Shown here: piece after piece, positions 1 through 8,536 of the stretch
Layout of the letters: the number at the start of each line of letters is the position of its first letter
How positions within the stretch are numbered: position 1 is the stretch's first letter
Source of the DNA: an uncultured Acidimicrobiales bacterium
GTDB taxonomy: Bacteria > Actinomycetota > Acidimicrobiia > Acidimicrobiales > SZUA-35
Assembly: GCA_937922785.1 (NCBI GenBank)
Contig: CALAJQ010000023.1
Coordinates: 62,001 to 126,000 of the forward strand
Reading direction: 5' to 3'
DNA length: 64,000 bases
Made by a program: the position numbers and the translations under genes
The notes under the pieces: model-generated
Told to the model about the DNA's origin: nothing
Databases searched by the model: none
Seen by the model: the letters and a program-made list of their open reading frames with translations, nothing else

Positions 1-2073
1 ATACAAAACCTGAGCGTCACGAGGCTCGGCCAGATCATCACTTGCGCTTGCTAACAGGCTAAGCAATAGCCGGGCTTCGTTGGCTGACTGGTCATCTCCG
101 TCCGCCAGCTGCTCAAGCCTCGGCTGAACCGATTGCAATAACTCGGTGCCTGCGATTTCGGCTTCGACCAACGCAGGACTAAGCGCAGCATCAAAGGGGA
201 CGGCCAAAGCCAGTGTCAGTTCGTCTAGCAGAGCCCGGACGATAAGAACCCGTTCTCGAATAACCTGCGATTGGCGCGCTTGATCTTGAGAGTCGTTCAA
301 GGCCGTGTTCGCTCTACCCAGGCCTACAGAAAGCCCGTAGCAGAGCACCAAACTGCAGATCGTTGCGGCTAGCCACCAAAACGGAGCGAAACCCGAGGCA
401 TGCACCCGAGAACTAGGCAAGGGTGCTGTGTCAGCTCCGAAGGTTGGATCAGACCGTCCAGACTTGAATAGCGGCCTCAGCGGGCCAATCGTGGCTATTG
501 CTTTTATGGGCCGGGCAATCGAGGTTTTTGCTTCTTCGATGTCTTCCGATGCGCTTTCAGCGGCAGAGGTGCGGAGCTCGGCGGAAACCGTGGTGCCTAC
601 TCCGACCTTCGACTGGATTGACAGAGTTCCGCCGGCCTTTGTTGCGCGCGACTTCATGATGGACAACCCGTAGTGCCCTAGGTTCTCGCCCGACTCCCTC
701 CCCATGCCGACTCCGTCGTCGGCTATCACGATGGTTGGCGTTGGATTCTGCCTAACAGTTACCGTGACGTTCTTTGCCTTGGCATGGCGGTAGATGTTGT
801 TAAGTGCCTCTTCCACAATCCGGTGAACCGCCAGAGTCTCTTCGGGATTGAGGTCAACTGCTTCCAGTCTCGCCACAACTGGGATGGAGCTTCGAATCGA
901 AAACTTCGAGATTGCGGACTCGACCAAGCTTGAAACTGGCGTCGCTTCGATTTGCTCTGCGTTGGGTTCACTTACAAGCGAACGCATCGCCCCTTGGGAA
1001 GTGTCTACTGCAGCTTGGATTTTTTCCAGAATGCCAAGCAACGGATCTTGAAATTCTACCTTTCTCCGGGCCGCACTAGTTAGTAGCGACGCACTGCTAA
1101 GAGCCTGAATTGCGGTGTCGTGCAGCTCCTGCTCAAGCCGTGCGCGTTCAGACACAACAGCGGCTCTTTGAGCATCCGTAGTGCGCTGCAATGCCGAATA
1201 CGAAGAGGCGGCTAACGATGAAATGGCTCCCAGCCGGCTTGAAACCTCAGGGGCCAACAGGTTGTCAGACCGACTCTCAACCAAAAGCACACCGACGGTG
1301 CGGCCGTCGACAACCATTGCGCCCGCGCTTGCAGACATTGCCGGGCCGATATGACTTCCGGGCCCACAGGAACTGGTCGCTCCGTTCAACGTGCCAGGCG
1401 CAAGCAGGCTTGAAAGCCAGGAGAAGTCAAGGGTGGCCTCAGCTGCCGGGCCAGTTACGAACCCTCGTGCCCGATCAAGCTGACGAAGCTCATAATGCCC
1501 GTCTGGGCCGAACAGCAATACAGCCGCCAGGTCTACCGACAGAATTTCTCTGGTTGTAATGCAGACCTCATGCATGAGGCTGTCGACATCGGGGGTCGTC
1601 GCAAACGAGACCGCCATATCCATCATCGCTTCTTGAAGTTTCCGGCGATCAGTTATGTCCCAGAAGCTCCCAATCAACCCAATAACCGTGCCGTCGGCCG
1701 ATCGTAAAGGAACCTTGTTCGTTTCGAGCCACCGGGTCGCTCCACTGGCTGTAACAATGGGCTCTTCGATCAGAGTGGCAGCGCGCCCAGTCGACATTAC
1801 GCGCTGATCCCAGTTAACGAAAGAGGCGGCGGTCGCAGGACCCCAAGGCATGTCTTCGTCAGTTAGTCCGATTATCGAGTCAATGTCGGCGCCAACGTAG
1901 TTTGCAAAGGCCTGATTGCAGGCCACGAATCGCGAAGAGGTGTCCTTGATGAATATCGGCGTCGGGATCGAACCTATGACGCTGCGAGCCACGTCAGTCT
2001 CGAGGCTGACGGTTGGGCTGACGCGGCTACCCAGCAATGTTCGCAAAGCTAGAAAATCTTCGTCGTCACCCAT
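1..2073 (-). CDS. NarL-type sensor histidine kinase with C-terminal membrane extension (partial, runs off left edge)
   Basis: The frame is open for 691 codons from an ATG at 2073 to the window edge. Residues ~25-145 form a PAS domain (ending in a WDITDRR-type motif) and ~155-310 look like a GAF domain. A HisKA_3 dimerisation helix contains the motif EQELHDTAIQ with phospho-acceptor His318. The HATPase domain has EEALNN near 424 and ADDGVGMG near 454. Kinases of this family normally end there. This one continues without a stop through a linker, a hydrophobic helix at ~565-587 and at least 100 further helical residues. The kinase core would be cytoplasmic and the tail outside. Its partner regulator is not in the window. 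The family call is secure; the role of the tail is unknown. Confidence 0.9.
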   Translation of the reverse strand, partial: MGDDEDFLALRTLLGSRVSPTVSLETDVARSVIGSIPTPIFIKDTSSRFVACNQAFANYVGADIDSIIGLTDEDMPWGPATAASFVNWDQRVMSTGRAATLIEEPIVTASGATRWLETNKVPLRSADGTVIGLIGSFWDITDRRKLQEAMMDMAVSFATTPDVDSLMHEVCITTREILSVDLAAVLLFGPDGHYELRQLDRARGFVTGPAAEATLDFSWLSSLLAPGTLNGATSSCGPGSHIGPAMSASAGAMVVDGRTVGVLLVESRSDNLLAPEVSSRLGAISSLAASSYSALQRTTDAQRAAVVSERARLEQELHDTAIQALSSASLLTSAARRKVEFQDPLLGILEKIQAAVDTSQGAMRSLVSEPNAEQIEATPVSSLVESAISKFSIRSSIPVVARLEAVDLNPEETLAVHRIVEEALNNIYRHAKAKNVTVTVRQNPTPTIVIADDGVGMGRESGENLGHYGLSIMKSRATKAGGTLSIQSKVGVGTTVSAELRTSAAESASEDIEEAKTSIARPIKAIATIGPLRPLFKSGRSDPTFGADTAPLPSSRVHASGFAPFWWLAATICSLVLCYGLSVGLGRANTALNDSQDQARQSQVIRERVLIVRALLDELTLALAVPFDAALSPALVEAEIAGTELLQSVQPRLEQLADGDDQSANEARLLLSLLASASDDLAEPRDAQVLY

Positions 2074-2160
2074 GCATTGACCGTGAATCTATAAGCAGGA
2101 GTCAGATACTACAAATTACACCTACGCTGATTGTGCCTCCTTGGACAGCCTCAGCGCAAC

Positions 2161-3541
2161 TCATAGTAACAAGTTGGAAGCTGTATTGATAATTGCTTGA
2201 CGAAGACGGCTGACGATCTCGTCAACGTCGTCGCGAGTGATAATCAACGACGGTGACATGATGTTTAGATTCTCAAACGGTCGCACCACAAGACCAAGTT
2301 TCTCCGCCTCGATCGACACAAGCTTTCCGATGCTTACGTCGTCGGCAAATGGCTCTGTGGTCTTCTTGTTGGCCACAAACTCCACACACGCCATCAGATG
2401 AGAGCCGCGAACATCACCCACGATTGACAGATCACCTAACGTTTCGAGTTGGGAAATGAAATAGGGGCCAACATCAGCCACGTTGTCAAATATCTGCTCT
2501 CTTTCCATGATCTCGATGTTCTTTAGAGCAGCGGCGCAAGACACTGGATGACCCGAGTAGGTGAAGCCCATCGCAAAATAGCGGCCATGATCCGGAGCCG
2601 AGATTGTGTCGAAAATCTCATCGGAGAACACAAGCGCCCCCAGTGGCAAGTAGCCCGACGTCAACCCCTTTTGCAGTGGTCATGAGATCAGGCTGAATGC
2701 CAAAGATCGACTCAGACACAAACCATTCGCCAAGCCGACCAAACCCGGTCACGACTTCGTCCGACACATACAGAATGTCGTTTTCCTTACAGATCTTCCA
2801 CATTCGCTGCAGGTAATCGGCTGGCGGCAGTATCACTCCGCCCGAACCCATAATGGGTTCGGCAAAGAACGCAGCAACTTGAGACGGTCCTCCTAGCGAG
2901 GCGATCATTTGCTCGAACTCGGCTACAAGATCATCGGCAAATTCTTGCTCCGAACGGCCGGCTTCGCAGCGAAAGTACTTTGGCGAAGTCAGATGGTGAA
3001 TGCCGTCTTCGATGAACTGGTATCCAGGCGGACGATCACCTTCCTTGCCCCCGATCGAAACCGACGCATAGGTCGAGCCGTGGTAGGCACCGTTTCGGCT
3101 GATGACATGCCTCTTGTCATCCAGCCCTCGGCAATGCTGGTAAAAGTGAATAAGTCGGAAAGCGGCATCTATCGCAGTCGACCCGCCGGTTGTGAAAAAG
3201 ACATGGTTCAGATCTCCAGGAGCAAGTTCGGCTAGCTTTTTTGCTAGCTGAACGGCAGGAACGTTAGTGACATCGACAAATGGGTTTGCATAGGCAAGTT
3301 CTCGCACCTGCGCCGCGATTGCATCTGCCATTTCGTCTCGACCTAGGCCGATGTTTGTGCACCACATGCCTCCAACAGCGTCAATGTATGCGTTGCCGTC
3401 GTTGTCGATAAGGCGAGCGTCAGCGCCCTTCACGATTGGCAGAACAGGGTCGACCAAGTACGAGTCAAAGATCTGATACGGGTGCAACAGATGCCTTCGA
3501 TCATCCGAAACTAACAAATCTGTGGTTACTTGCTCTGCCAT
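2161..3541 (-). pseudogene. Class III (omega) aminotransferase, interrupted by a single-base frameshift
   Basis: PLP-dependent class III aminotransferase of the omega-amino-acid/polyamine:pyruvate type. The N-terminal two thirds (3541 to about 2670) carries the GSTAIDAAFR region and the SDEVVTGFGR cofactor-binding motif, and reaches the TTAKG lysine. The rest (from about 2664 to 2161) continues in another frame with TSGYLPLGALVF. The break is at a G4 run on the coding strand (C4 at 2665-2668). Removing one base joins the two parts as AKG-LTSGYLP, the family consensus. Otherwise the gene is full length (about 460 residues) and undecayed. It is either a very recent inactivation or a one-base sequencing error. 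It lies between two sensor kinases and shows no obvious operon partner. Confidence 0.85.
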
Positions 3542-3728
3542 TGATGCCCCGTCGCTGATAGCTAGATAATCTTCATACTATTGCGAGCAAGTCAGCTGGT
3601 CGGCCTGAAGCTGTGAGTCTATGCAGCCGTCTGTTTGTTGTTTATGGTCGGTGGCCTGTTATGTTCGTTGCACAACGGTTTATCAGTTCTGGGCGTCGCA
3701 AGCATTTGACCAGGGGAAGTCCAAATTA

Positions 3729-5624
3729 ATGTCCGAGAGCGGCTCGAAAGAATCCATACCGCTAACACAGCGCCTTCATGGCCCTGCGATGGCTCGCGCC
3801 ATCCTCCTGATTGCCGTTTGCCTGACTGCAGCGGCCTGGTTCGCTTCTCGCCAGGCGACTCGCAACACCGCCGAGCAAAGGTTCGAATTTCGGACCCAGG
3901 AACTTGAAGGCGCAATTCAAGATCGGATGCTGGTCTATGAGCAAGTCCTATGGGGCGGAGTTGGGCTGTTTAATGCCTCAGAGAACGTGTCTCGCGAGGA
4001 ATGGGCAGAGTATGTTGCGGCCATCAACTTGGAAGAACGGTGGCCTGGAATGCAAGGTATGGGCTACGCGATCCCGATCGAACCAGAAGACTTGGAAGAT
4101 CACATCTCTCAGATTCGCGACGAAGGCTTTCCCGACTACAACGTCAATCCGCCCGAACCAAGAGATTCCTACACGTCGATCATCTATCTTGAGCCCTTTG
4201 ACGAACGCAACCAAAATGCATTCGGTTTCGACATGTGGAGCAATTCTGAACGCCGGGTCACGATGGCCAGGGCAAGAGACGACGCCGAAGCTGCCACGTC
4301 GGGGGCAGTCACTTTGGTTCAGGAGATCGACGAAGACGTACAACGCGGCTTCCTGACCTATCTACCGGTCTATGACACATTACAACCGCCTACTACTACG
4401 ACCGCTCGCCAAGACGCATTCGTAGGTTGGGTCTATGCCCCGTTCCGTATGGGCGACCTCATGGCCGACATTCACGGTGCCGATCTCGCCGCTCTTGACG
4501 ACGTCACTTTTGAAATCTTCGACGGGCTCGATCCATCTGACGAAGCACTCCTATATGACAGTAACGACACCTACACAGGCGTAGCTGGTCCTGCTGACGC
4601 TGACTTTGTCACTTCTCGGACAGTTGAGTTTCAAGGCCATCAGTGGACGATTACCTATGCGACCGGTCCGAATTTTGTTGCTCCGTCGGAGTCTCGCCAG
4701 CCTCTACTAATTGCGCTTGCCGGCCTGCTGTTCAATGGTGCCCTGTTCTACGTGATTAGCTCGCTTGAACGGTCAAACCGGAGGGTCAAGCTCGCCCAAG
4801 TCGAGCTTCAAGAACAATCCGACGAACTTGAGGCCTACACACGACAGCTGGAAGAATCCAACGCCGATCTGGCACAGTTTGCCTACGTAGCGTCACACGA
4901 CCTCCAAGAGCCTCTCCGTAACTTGGGCAGCTATTCAAATCTCTTAGCCACAAAGTATTCAGGTGAGCTGGGAGAAGAAGGCGACCGCTGGCTGGGCTAT
5001 ATATCCAATAGTTCTGGGCGTATGAGCAAGCTCTTAAGCGATCTGTTGAGCTACGCCAGCGTCGGTGCAAATCCTGACACGACTGAACCTGTCGACCTCG
5101 AGGCGGTTTTGGACGTCGTACTGTTCGACCTGAACCATGCGATCGAAGAAGCCAACGTCGAGATTCTTCGAGACCGACTGCCAACCGTCACCGGTGAAGA
5201 AGCACGTCTTCGCCAGCTGCTCCAGAATCTGATAGGCAACGCCATTAAGTACCGCTCTGAAGATCGTGACCACAAAGTGTGGATCAGCTTGTCTGAAACC
5301 GAAGAGGACTGGCGGATTACGATTAGAGACAATGGAATTGGCATCAAGCCTGAGTACCACGAACGGGTGTTCGAAGTATTTCGAAGAGTTGGCCCGCGAT
5401 CCAAATACAACGGAACCGGCATCGGATTGGCGATTTGCCGCAAGGTAGTGGCCAGCCATGGCGGAACGATCGGTGTCAACTCCACCCCAGGTCAAGGCAC
5501 AGCGTTCTGGTTCACCCTTCCTCGAACCCATGTGCCCCTGCGGTTAGCACAAGAGAGAAGCGCAGAGCTAGCCAAGGCACAGCAACCCCCTCCTTTAGAA
5601 CCAGCGACACTAAGCCAGAAATGA
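3729..5624 (+). CDS. CHASE-domain sensor histidine kinase
   Basis: Membrane sensor kinase of 631 residues. I chose the ATG at 3729, preceded by AGGGGA, over an upstream in-frame start at 3621 whose extra residues do not look like a protein N-terminus. A first membrane helix (~21-41) is followed by an extracytoplasmic CHASE domain (~50-260, WPGMQGMGYAIPI motif), a second helix (~325-346) and a coiled-coil linker. The HisKA motif is ASHDLQEPLR with His390. The HATPase domain shows NLIGNAIKY, DNGIGI and GTGIGLAI. This DLQEPLR kinase type typically pairs with Rcp1-like receivers, and one follows at once at 5626. CHASE domains bind small extracellular ligands; the ligand here cannot be told from sequence. 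Confidence 0.95.
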   Translation: MSESGSKESIPLTQRLHGPAMARAILLIAVCLTAAAWFASRQATRNTAEQRFEFRTQELEGAIQDRMLVYEQVLWGGVGLFNASENVSREEWAEYVAAINLEERWPGMQGMGYAIPIEPEDLEDHISQIRDEGFPDYNVNPPEPRDSYTSIIYLEPFDERNQNAFGFDMWSNSERRVTMARARDDAEAATSGAVTLVQEIDEDVQRGFLTYLPVYDTLQPPTTTTARQDAFVGWVYAPFRMGDLMADIHGADLAALDDVTFEIFDGLDPSDEALLYDSNDTYTGVAGPADADFVTSRTVEFQGHQWTITYATGPNFVAPSESRQPLLIALAGLLFNGALFYVISSLERSNRRVKLAQVELQEQSDELEAYTRQLEESNADLAQFAYVASHDLQEPLRNLGSYSNLLATKYSGELGEEGDRWLGYISNSSGRMSKLLSDLLSYASVGANPDTTEPVDLEAVLDVVLFDLNHAIEEANVEILRDRLPTVTGEEARLRQLLQNLIGNAIKYRSEDRDHKVWISLSETEEDWRITIRDNGIGIKPEYHERVFEVFRRVGPRSKYNGTGIGLAICRKVVASHGGTIGVNSTPGQGTAFWFTLPRTHVPLRLAQERSAELAKAQQPPPLEPATLSQK

Positions 5625-5625
5625 G

Positions 5626-6087
5626 ATGGAAATGACTGTAACAACTGGTCCAAGACAAGTTGAGATTCTCCTAGTCGAAGATAATCCTGCCGACGCCGAG
5701 TTGGCTGTCATCGGGTTGAAGAGCGGCAAGATCTTGAACGACATTCACGTTGTTGAAGACGGCGAGTCCGCAATGGATTTTCTGCGCAACCAAGGAGAAT
5801 ACGCGGAAGCACCCAAGCCTGATCTAGTTCTGTTGGACCTCAACCTGCCAGGAATGGACGGTCGCGAGGTGCTTCGCGAAATTAAACAAGATGACAGCCT
5901 CAAGACAATTCCAGTGGTCGTGCTGACAACTTCGAGCGCTCCACCTGACATTGCCGAGGCCTACGGAAACTACGCAAATAGCTTCATGACAAAACCGGTT
6001 GACTTTGACCAGTTCAGCAAGCTGCTCGAAGGCCTGGCTGACTACTGGTTTACGCTGGTCCATCTTCCCAGCGAGGCCGAGAGCTAG
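5626..6087 (+). CDS. Rcp1-like single-domain response regulator
   Basis: Receiver-only protein of 153 residues. It starts one base after the TGA of the CHASE kinase, so the two are very likely translationally coupled and cognate. Acidic pocket VEDN (residues 17-20), phospho-acceptor Asp71 in LLDLNLPGMDG, Thr101/Thr102 in VLTTS and Lys123 in MTKP are all present. The long loop between helix 1 and strand 2 and the FLRNQGEY stretch are typical of Rcp1-like regulators that pair with phytochrome-type or CHASE kinases. There is no DNA-binding or enzymatic output domain, so the signal must pass by protein contact or phosphotransfer. A GAAATG run offers an alternative start two codons downstream. Confidence 0.93.
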   Translation: MEMTVTTGPRQVEILLVEDNPADAELAVIGLKSGKILNDIHVVEDGESAMDFLRNQGEYAEAPKPDLVLLDLNLPGMDGREVLREIKQDDSLKTIPVVVLTTSSAPPDIAEAYGNYANSFMTKPVDFDQFSKLLEGLADYWFTLVHLPSEAES

Positions 6088-6130
6088 CCAAGTCCCCAAC
6101 CGACCCCTACACATCATCTGCCCTAACACC

Positions 6131-6170
6131 ATTGATACAGGGCTCCGACCATTGATGCAGGGCTCCGATC
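6131..6170. repeat. Two-copy 20-bp tandem repeat
   Basis: Positions 6131-6150 and 6151-6170 are consecutive copies of a 20-base unit containing CAGGGCTCCGA, differing at two positions. It lies in the 144-base gap between the response regulator and the short-chain dehydrogenase. It looks like a local slippage duplication; no function is evident. Confidence 0.85.
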
Positions 6171-6231
6171 TACTTGCCCAGAGCAAGAGCCGTAACTAGG
6201 TTCAAGACAGGCCACATCGAACAGGGGAACA

Positions 6232-7122
6232 ATGGATATCGCAGGCAAACACGTCGTAATAACTGGGGGCTCCCAGGGCATTGGTGAGAAAATGGCGGAC
6301 GCGTTTGCTGCAGCCGGAGCCAAAGTTCTGGTGGTAGCGCGTTCTGCAGACAAGCTGCAGACAGTCAGCCAGCGAATCGGCGGGCACTCCATCACTGCTG
6401 ATCTAACGGTGGCCGAAGATGTCGACAACCTGGTGGCCCGCTGTGTTGGCACACTCGGGCACATCGACATTTGGATCAACAATGCTGGCATGGAAACTAC
6501 CGACGCGTTTCTCCATATGGACCAGTCAGTGCTTAGAAAACTTGCTCGCCTTAACTTTGAGGCACCACTGTTACTCACCCGCGATGTAGCCGGCCACATG
6601 TTCAAACGGGGCGGCGGACACATTGTTCAGGTGAGCTCGGTTGCCGGAGCAATTCCATTCCCGGGCCTAACTGCCTATGCAGGTTCTAAGGCCGGTATTA
6701 CCAACTTCACGGAGTCGCTGCGACTCGAGCTAAAGGGCACGGGCATCGACCTCACAGTGGTAGCTCCAGGCCCGGTCGACACCGACATGTGGGATCGCCT
6801 CGACATCGAAGGCGCGTATCAAACTCCTGCGCTGAGGCGGTTCCGGAGGCTGCAATTCTTACCAAAGATTGATCCCGAAAATGTTGCCTCCGCCACGCTT
6901 GCCGCAGTGGAGAAGGGCAAGCGAAGCGTTCGGGTTCCAGCCCGATTCAACATGTACCACATGCTGAATAATGCACCTAGACGCCTAGTCGAGGTGGCTT
7001 TGGCCGGAGTCAAAATGCCCAAGCTAAGTCTCGATGCCAAGGAAATCTCAGGCCGAGGCAACCGAGCGATTGACCTAAGTGGTGACCAAGCATCCGAACC
7101 GGCCACTGCCGCCAAGCACTAG
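6232..7122 (+). CDS. Short-chain dehydrogenase/reductase
   Basis: NAD(P)-dependent oxidoreductase of the classical SDR family, 296 residues. The cofactor-binding motif is TGGSQGIGE near the N-terminus, followed by NNAG (INNAGME) and the catalytic Ser-Tyr-Lys set (VSSVAG, then YAGSK). The C-terminal extension beyond about residue 250 resembles the SDR subgroup acting on acyl, steroid or retinol-like substrates, but the substrate cannot be assigned. The ATG at 6232 follows AGGGGA. The gene stands alone between signalling genes and converges on the stress-like/receiver fusion at 7146, from which it is separated only by a two-copy 12-bp repeat. Confidence 0.9.
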   Translation: MDIAGKHVVITGGSQGIGEKMADAFAAAGAKVLVVARSADKLQTVSQRIGGHSITADLTVAEDVDNLVARCVGTLGHIDIWINNAGMETTDAFLHMDQSVLRKLARLNFEAPLLLTRDVAGHMFKRGGGHIVQVSSVAGAIPFPGLTAYAGSKAGITNFTESLRLELKGTGIDLTVVAPGPVDTDMWDRLDIEGAYQTPALRRFRRLQFLPKIDPENVASATLAAVEKGKRSVRVPARFNMYHMLNNAPRRLVEVALAGVKMPKLSLDAKEISGRGNRAIDLSGDQASEPATAAKH

Positions 7123-7146
7123 CTGGTCAAAAACCTGGTCAAAAAC
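7123..7146. repeat. Two-copy 12-bp tandem repeat filling a convergent gene junction
   Basis: CTGGTCAAAAAC occurs twice in exact tandem (7123-7134 and 7135-7146). It fills the whole gap between the stop of the short-chain dehydrogenase and the stop codon of the opposing gene, whose first base it includes. The core GGTCAA is shared with the larger array at 11323. Confidence 0.9.
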
Positions 7147-7991
7147 TACGAATAGGCCACTTCATCGATAACGGAGTGAATGGTGTCGGTAAACACGTCT
7201 ATGTCGGGATCCTTGTATACGAAGGCTCCGGCTCCTAGGGCGTGCGCCCGGGCCCGATCATCGTCAGAGGTTGAAGATGTCACGACCGTGACGTTTAAGC
7301 CGTCCACGTCAAACTCTTCCCCCAGGATCTCAAGAAAGTCATGGCCGTCAATCTTGGGCATTCTCAGATCCAGCAGAACAAGGTCAATGTCGTCTTGACC
7401 CCTAGTGCGTAGCAGCTCCACAGCCTCTGATCCGCTGTTAACTACCGACAGGTCAACCCGGCGGTCGGTTTCGGCCAAAGCGTGTTTGACAAGCTGCGCC
7501 TCCTCCTCCGAGTCGTCGATCAGGAGGACGCGAATCGGTCCTTGAACTGGCCGCGGTTTTCGATTCCAATCGCTGTCAAAGACTGGCTTTCCCAGTAGAT
7601 CCTCCACTGGAATCCCAAATCGGCGTCGCAGGCGGTGTGGCAAGTCCATTCCGATCCATCGGCTAAGGCCGGCAGGAAACGTCGACACAATAATGAGGTC
7701 CGGCTTCACTTCGGGCAAAACAGCACGGGTGGCCTCTAAGGGATCGTTGCCACCAACTTTGCCAGCTACTGAAACCCCAATCTGGCGGAATCTCTCCATT
7801 GCGTCAGCCAGTTGCTCGTGAGCACGAGCAGAACCATCTATCTGACCACCGCTGATCGAAGCCACAACTTTGGCCGCTGGAACCAACACAAATACCTTCA
7901 GATCCGGATAGGCGGCGTTTAGCTCGTGTACCCGGGTGGTGACATGGGCGCCTACCTCGGTCTCATCGGTCAGAACTAAGACTGTCTTCAT
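7146..7991 (-). CDS. Universal-stress-like domain fused to an Rcp-like receiver
   Basis: 281 residues. The ATG at 7991 is preceded by GGAGG at good spacing; an in-frame upstream start at 8108 adds an implausible leader. Residues 1-135 form an alpha/beta domain of the actinobacterial universal-stress-like type (VLVLTDETEVGAHV at the start, then the signature STFPAGLSRWIGMDLPHR and RRFGIPVE). Residues ~150-280 are a receiver with the acidic pair IDDS, the phospho-acceptor in LVLLDLRMPKIDGH, and a lysine in VYKDPDID. The architecture and the motif AHALGAGAFVYKDPD recur in the paralogue at 46935. Downstream of a GAF kinase and a receiver on the same strand, it may be part of their pathway. There is no DNA-binding output. 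Confidence 0.88.
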   Translation of the reverse strand: MKTVLVLTDETEVGAHVTTRVHELNAAYPDLKVFVLVPAAKVVASISGGQIDGSARAHEQLADAMERFRQIGVSVAGKVGGNDPLEATRAVLPEVKPDLIIVSTFPAGLSRWIGMDLPHRLRRRFGIPVEDLLGKPVFDSDWNRKPRPVQGPIRVLLIDDSEEEAQLVKHALAETDRRVDLSVVNSGSEAVELLRTRGQDDIDLVLLDLRMPKIDGHDFLEILGEEFDVDGLNVTVVTSSTSDDDRARAHALGAGAFVYKDPDIDVFTDTIHSVIDEVAYS

Positions 7992-8122
7992 CGGTTCGTC
8001 CTCCAGCTTTCGCGGATGGACACAATACTTGTACTTATGACCAAAGCGTCGATGTGGTCTCCATAGGTGGTTTACAAGCGCGCTCTGTGGACACACCATG
8101 GGTGGCATTGTTTGATAGTTGA

Positions 8123-8536
8123 CTAGACGTTCACAAACTCTTCGTCGATTACGCCCACGAACTTGTCAATACCAGATTGCTTCGCCAGATAGCCATGAGC
8201 GCCTAGCTGCGTGGCCTTCTCCATGTCTGCGCCGGCCTCGGAGCTAGTCAGCATGACGATAATCGGGAGATCGATTAGGCCCAGAACAGAGCGGATATGC
8301 TCGAGGGCCTCCAAACCGCTCATGCCAGGCATATTGACGTCCATAAGTACAAGGGACAGACCAATGTGGCCAGACTCATTTCGTGTCGCCAGGTCATCGA
8401 TAAATGATTCCGCTGATGGATAATCGATGACCGTATTCTCGAGATTAGAAATGCCTAGCACGCGTGACATGATCATCCGATCGAGGTCGTCGTCATCGAC
8501 CAATGCAATCTCACCATCACGTGGAATCTGAATCAC
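8123..8536 (-). CDS. Stand-alone receiver domain protein
   Basis: Single-domain response regulator of 137 residues. The GTG start at 8536 directly follows the TAG stop of the GAF kinase (8537-8539), so the pair is translationally coupled and surely cognate. Acidic residues VDDDDLD (13-19), phospho-acceptor Asp66 in LMDVNMPGMSG, Thr97 in MLTSSE and Lys119 in YLAKQ are in place. Nothing follows the receiver, so it acts as a phosphorelay or protein-binding element. It is followed 131 bases later by the stress-like/receiver fusion on the same strand, which may be a further recipient. Confidence 0.92.
   Translation of the reverse strand: MIQIPRDGEIALVDDDDLDRMIMSRVLGISNLENTVIDYPSAESFIDDLATRNESGHIGLSLVLMDVNMPGMSGLEALEHIRSVLGLIDLPIIVMLTSSEAGADMEKATQLGAHGYLAKQSGIDKFVGVIDEEFVNV

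Noticed and set aside
2665-2668. Programmed +1 frameshift in the aminotransferase
   Set aside because: The A4G4 run is not a known +1 shift site, no stimulating stop codon or structure is evident, and aminotransferases are not known to use this; error or mutation is simpler.
5034-5531. Two long minus-strand frames opposite the CHASE kinase
   Set aside because: They are shadows of the HATPase domain, whose motifs are intact on the plus strand.
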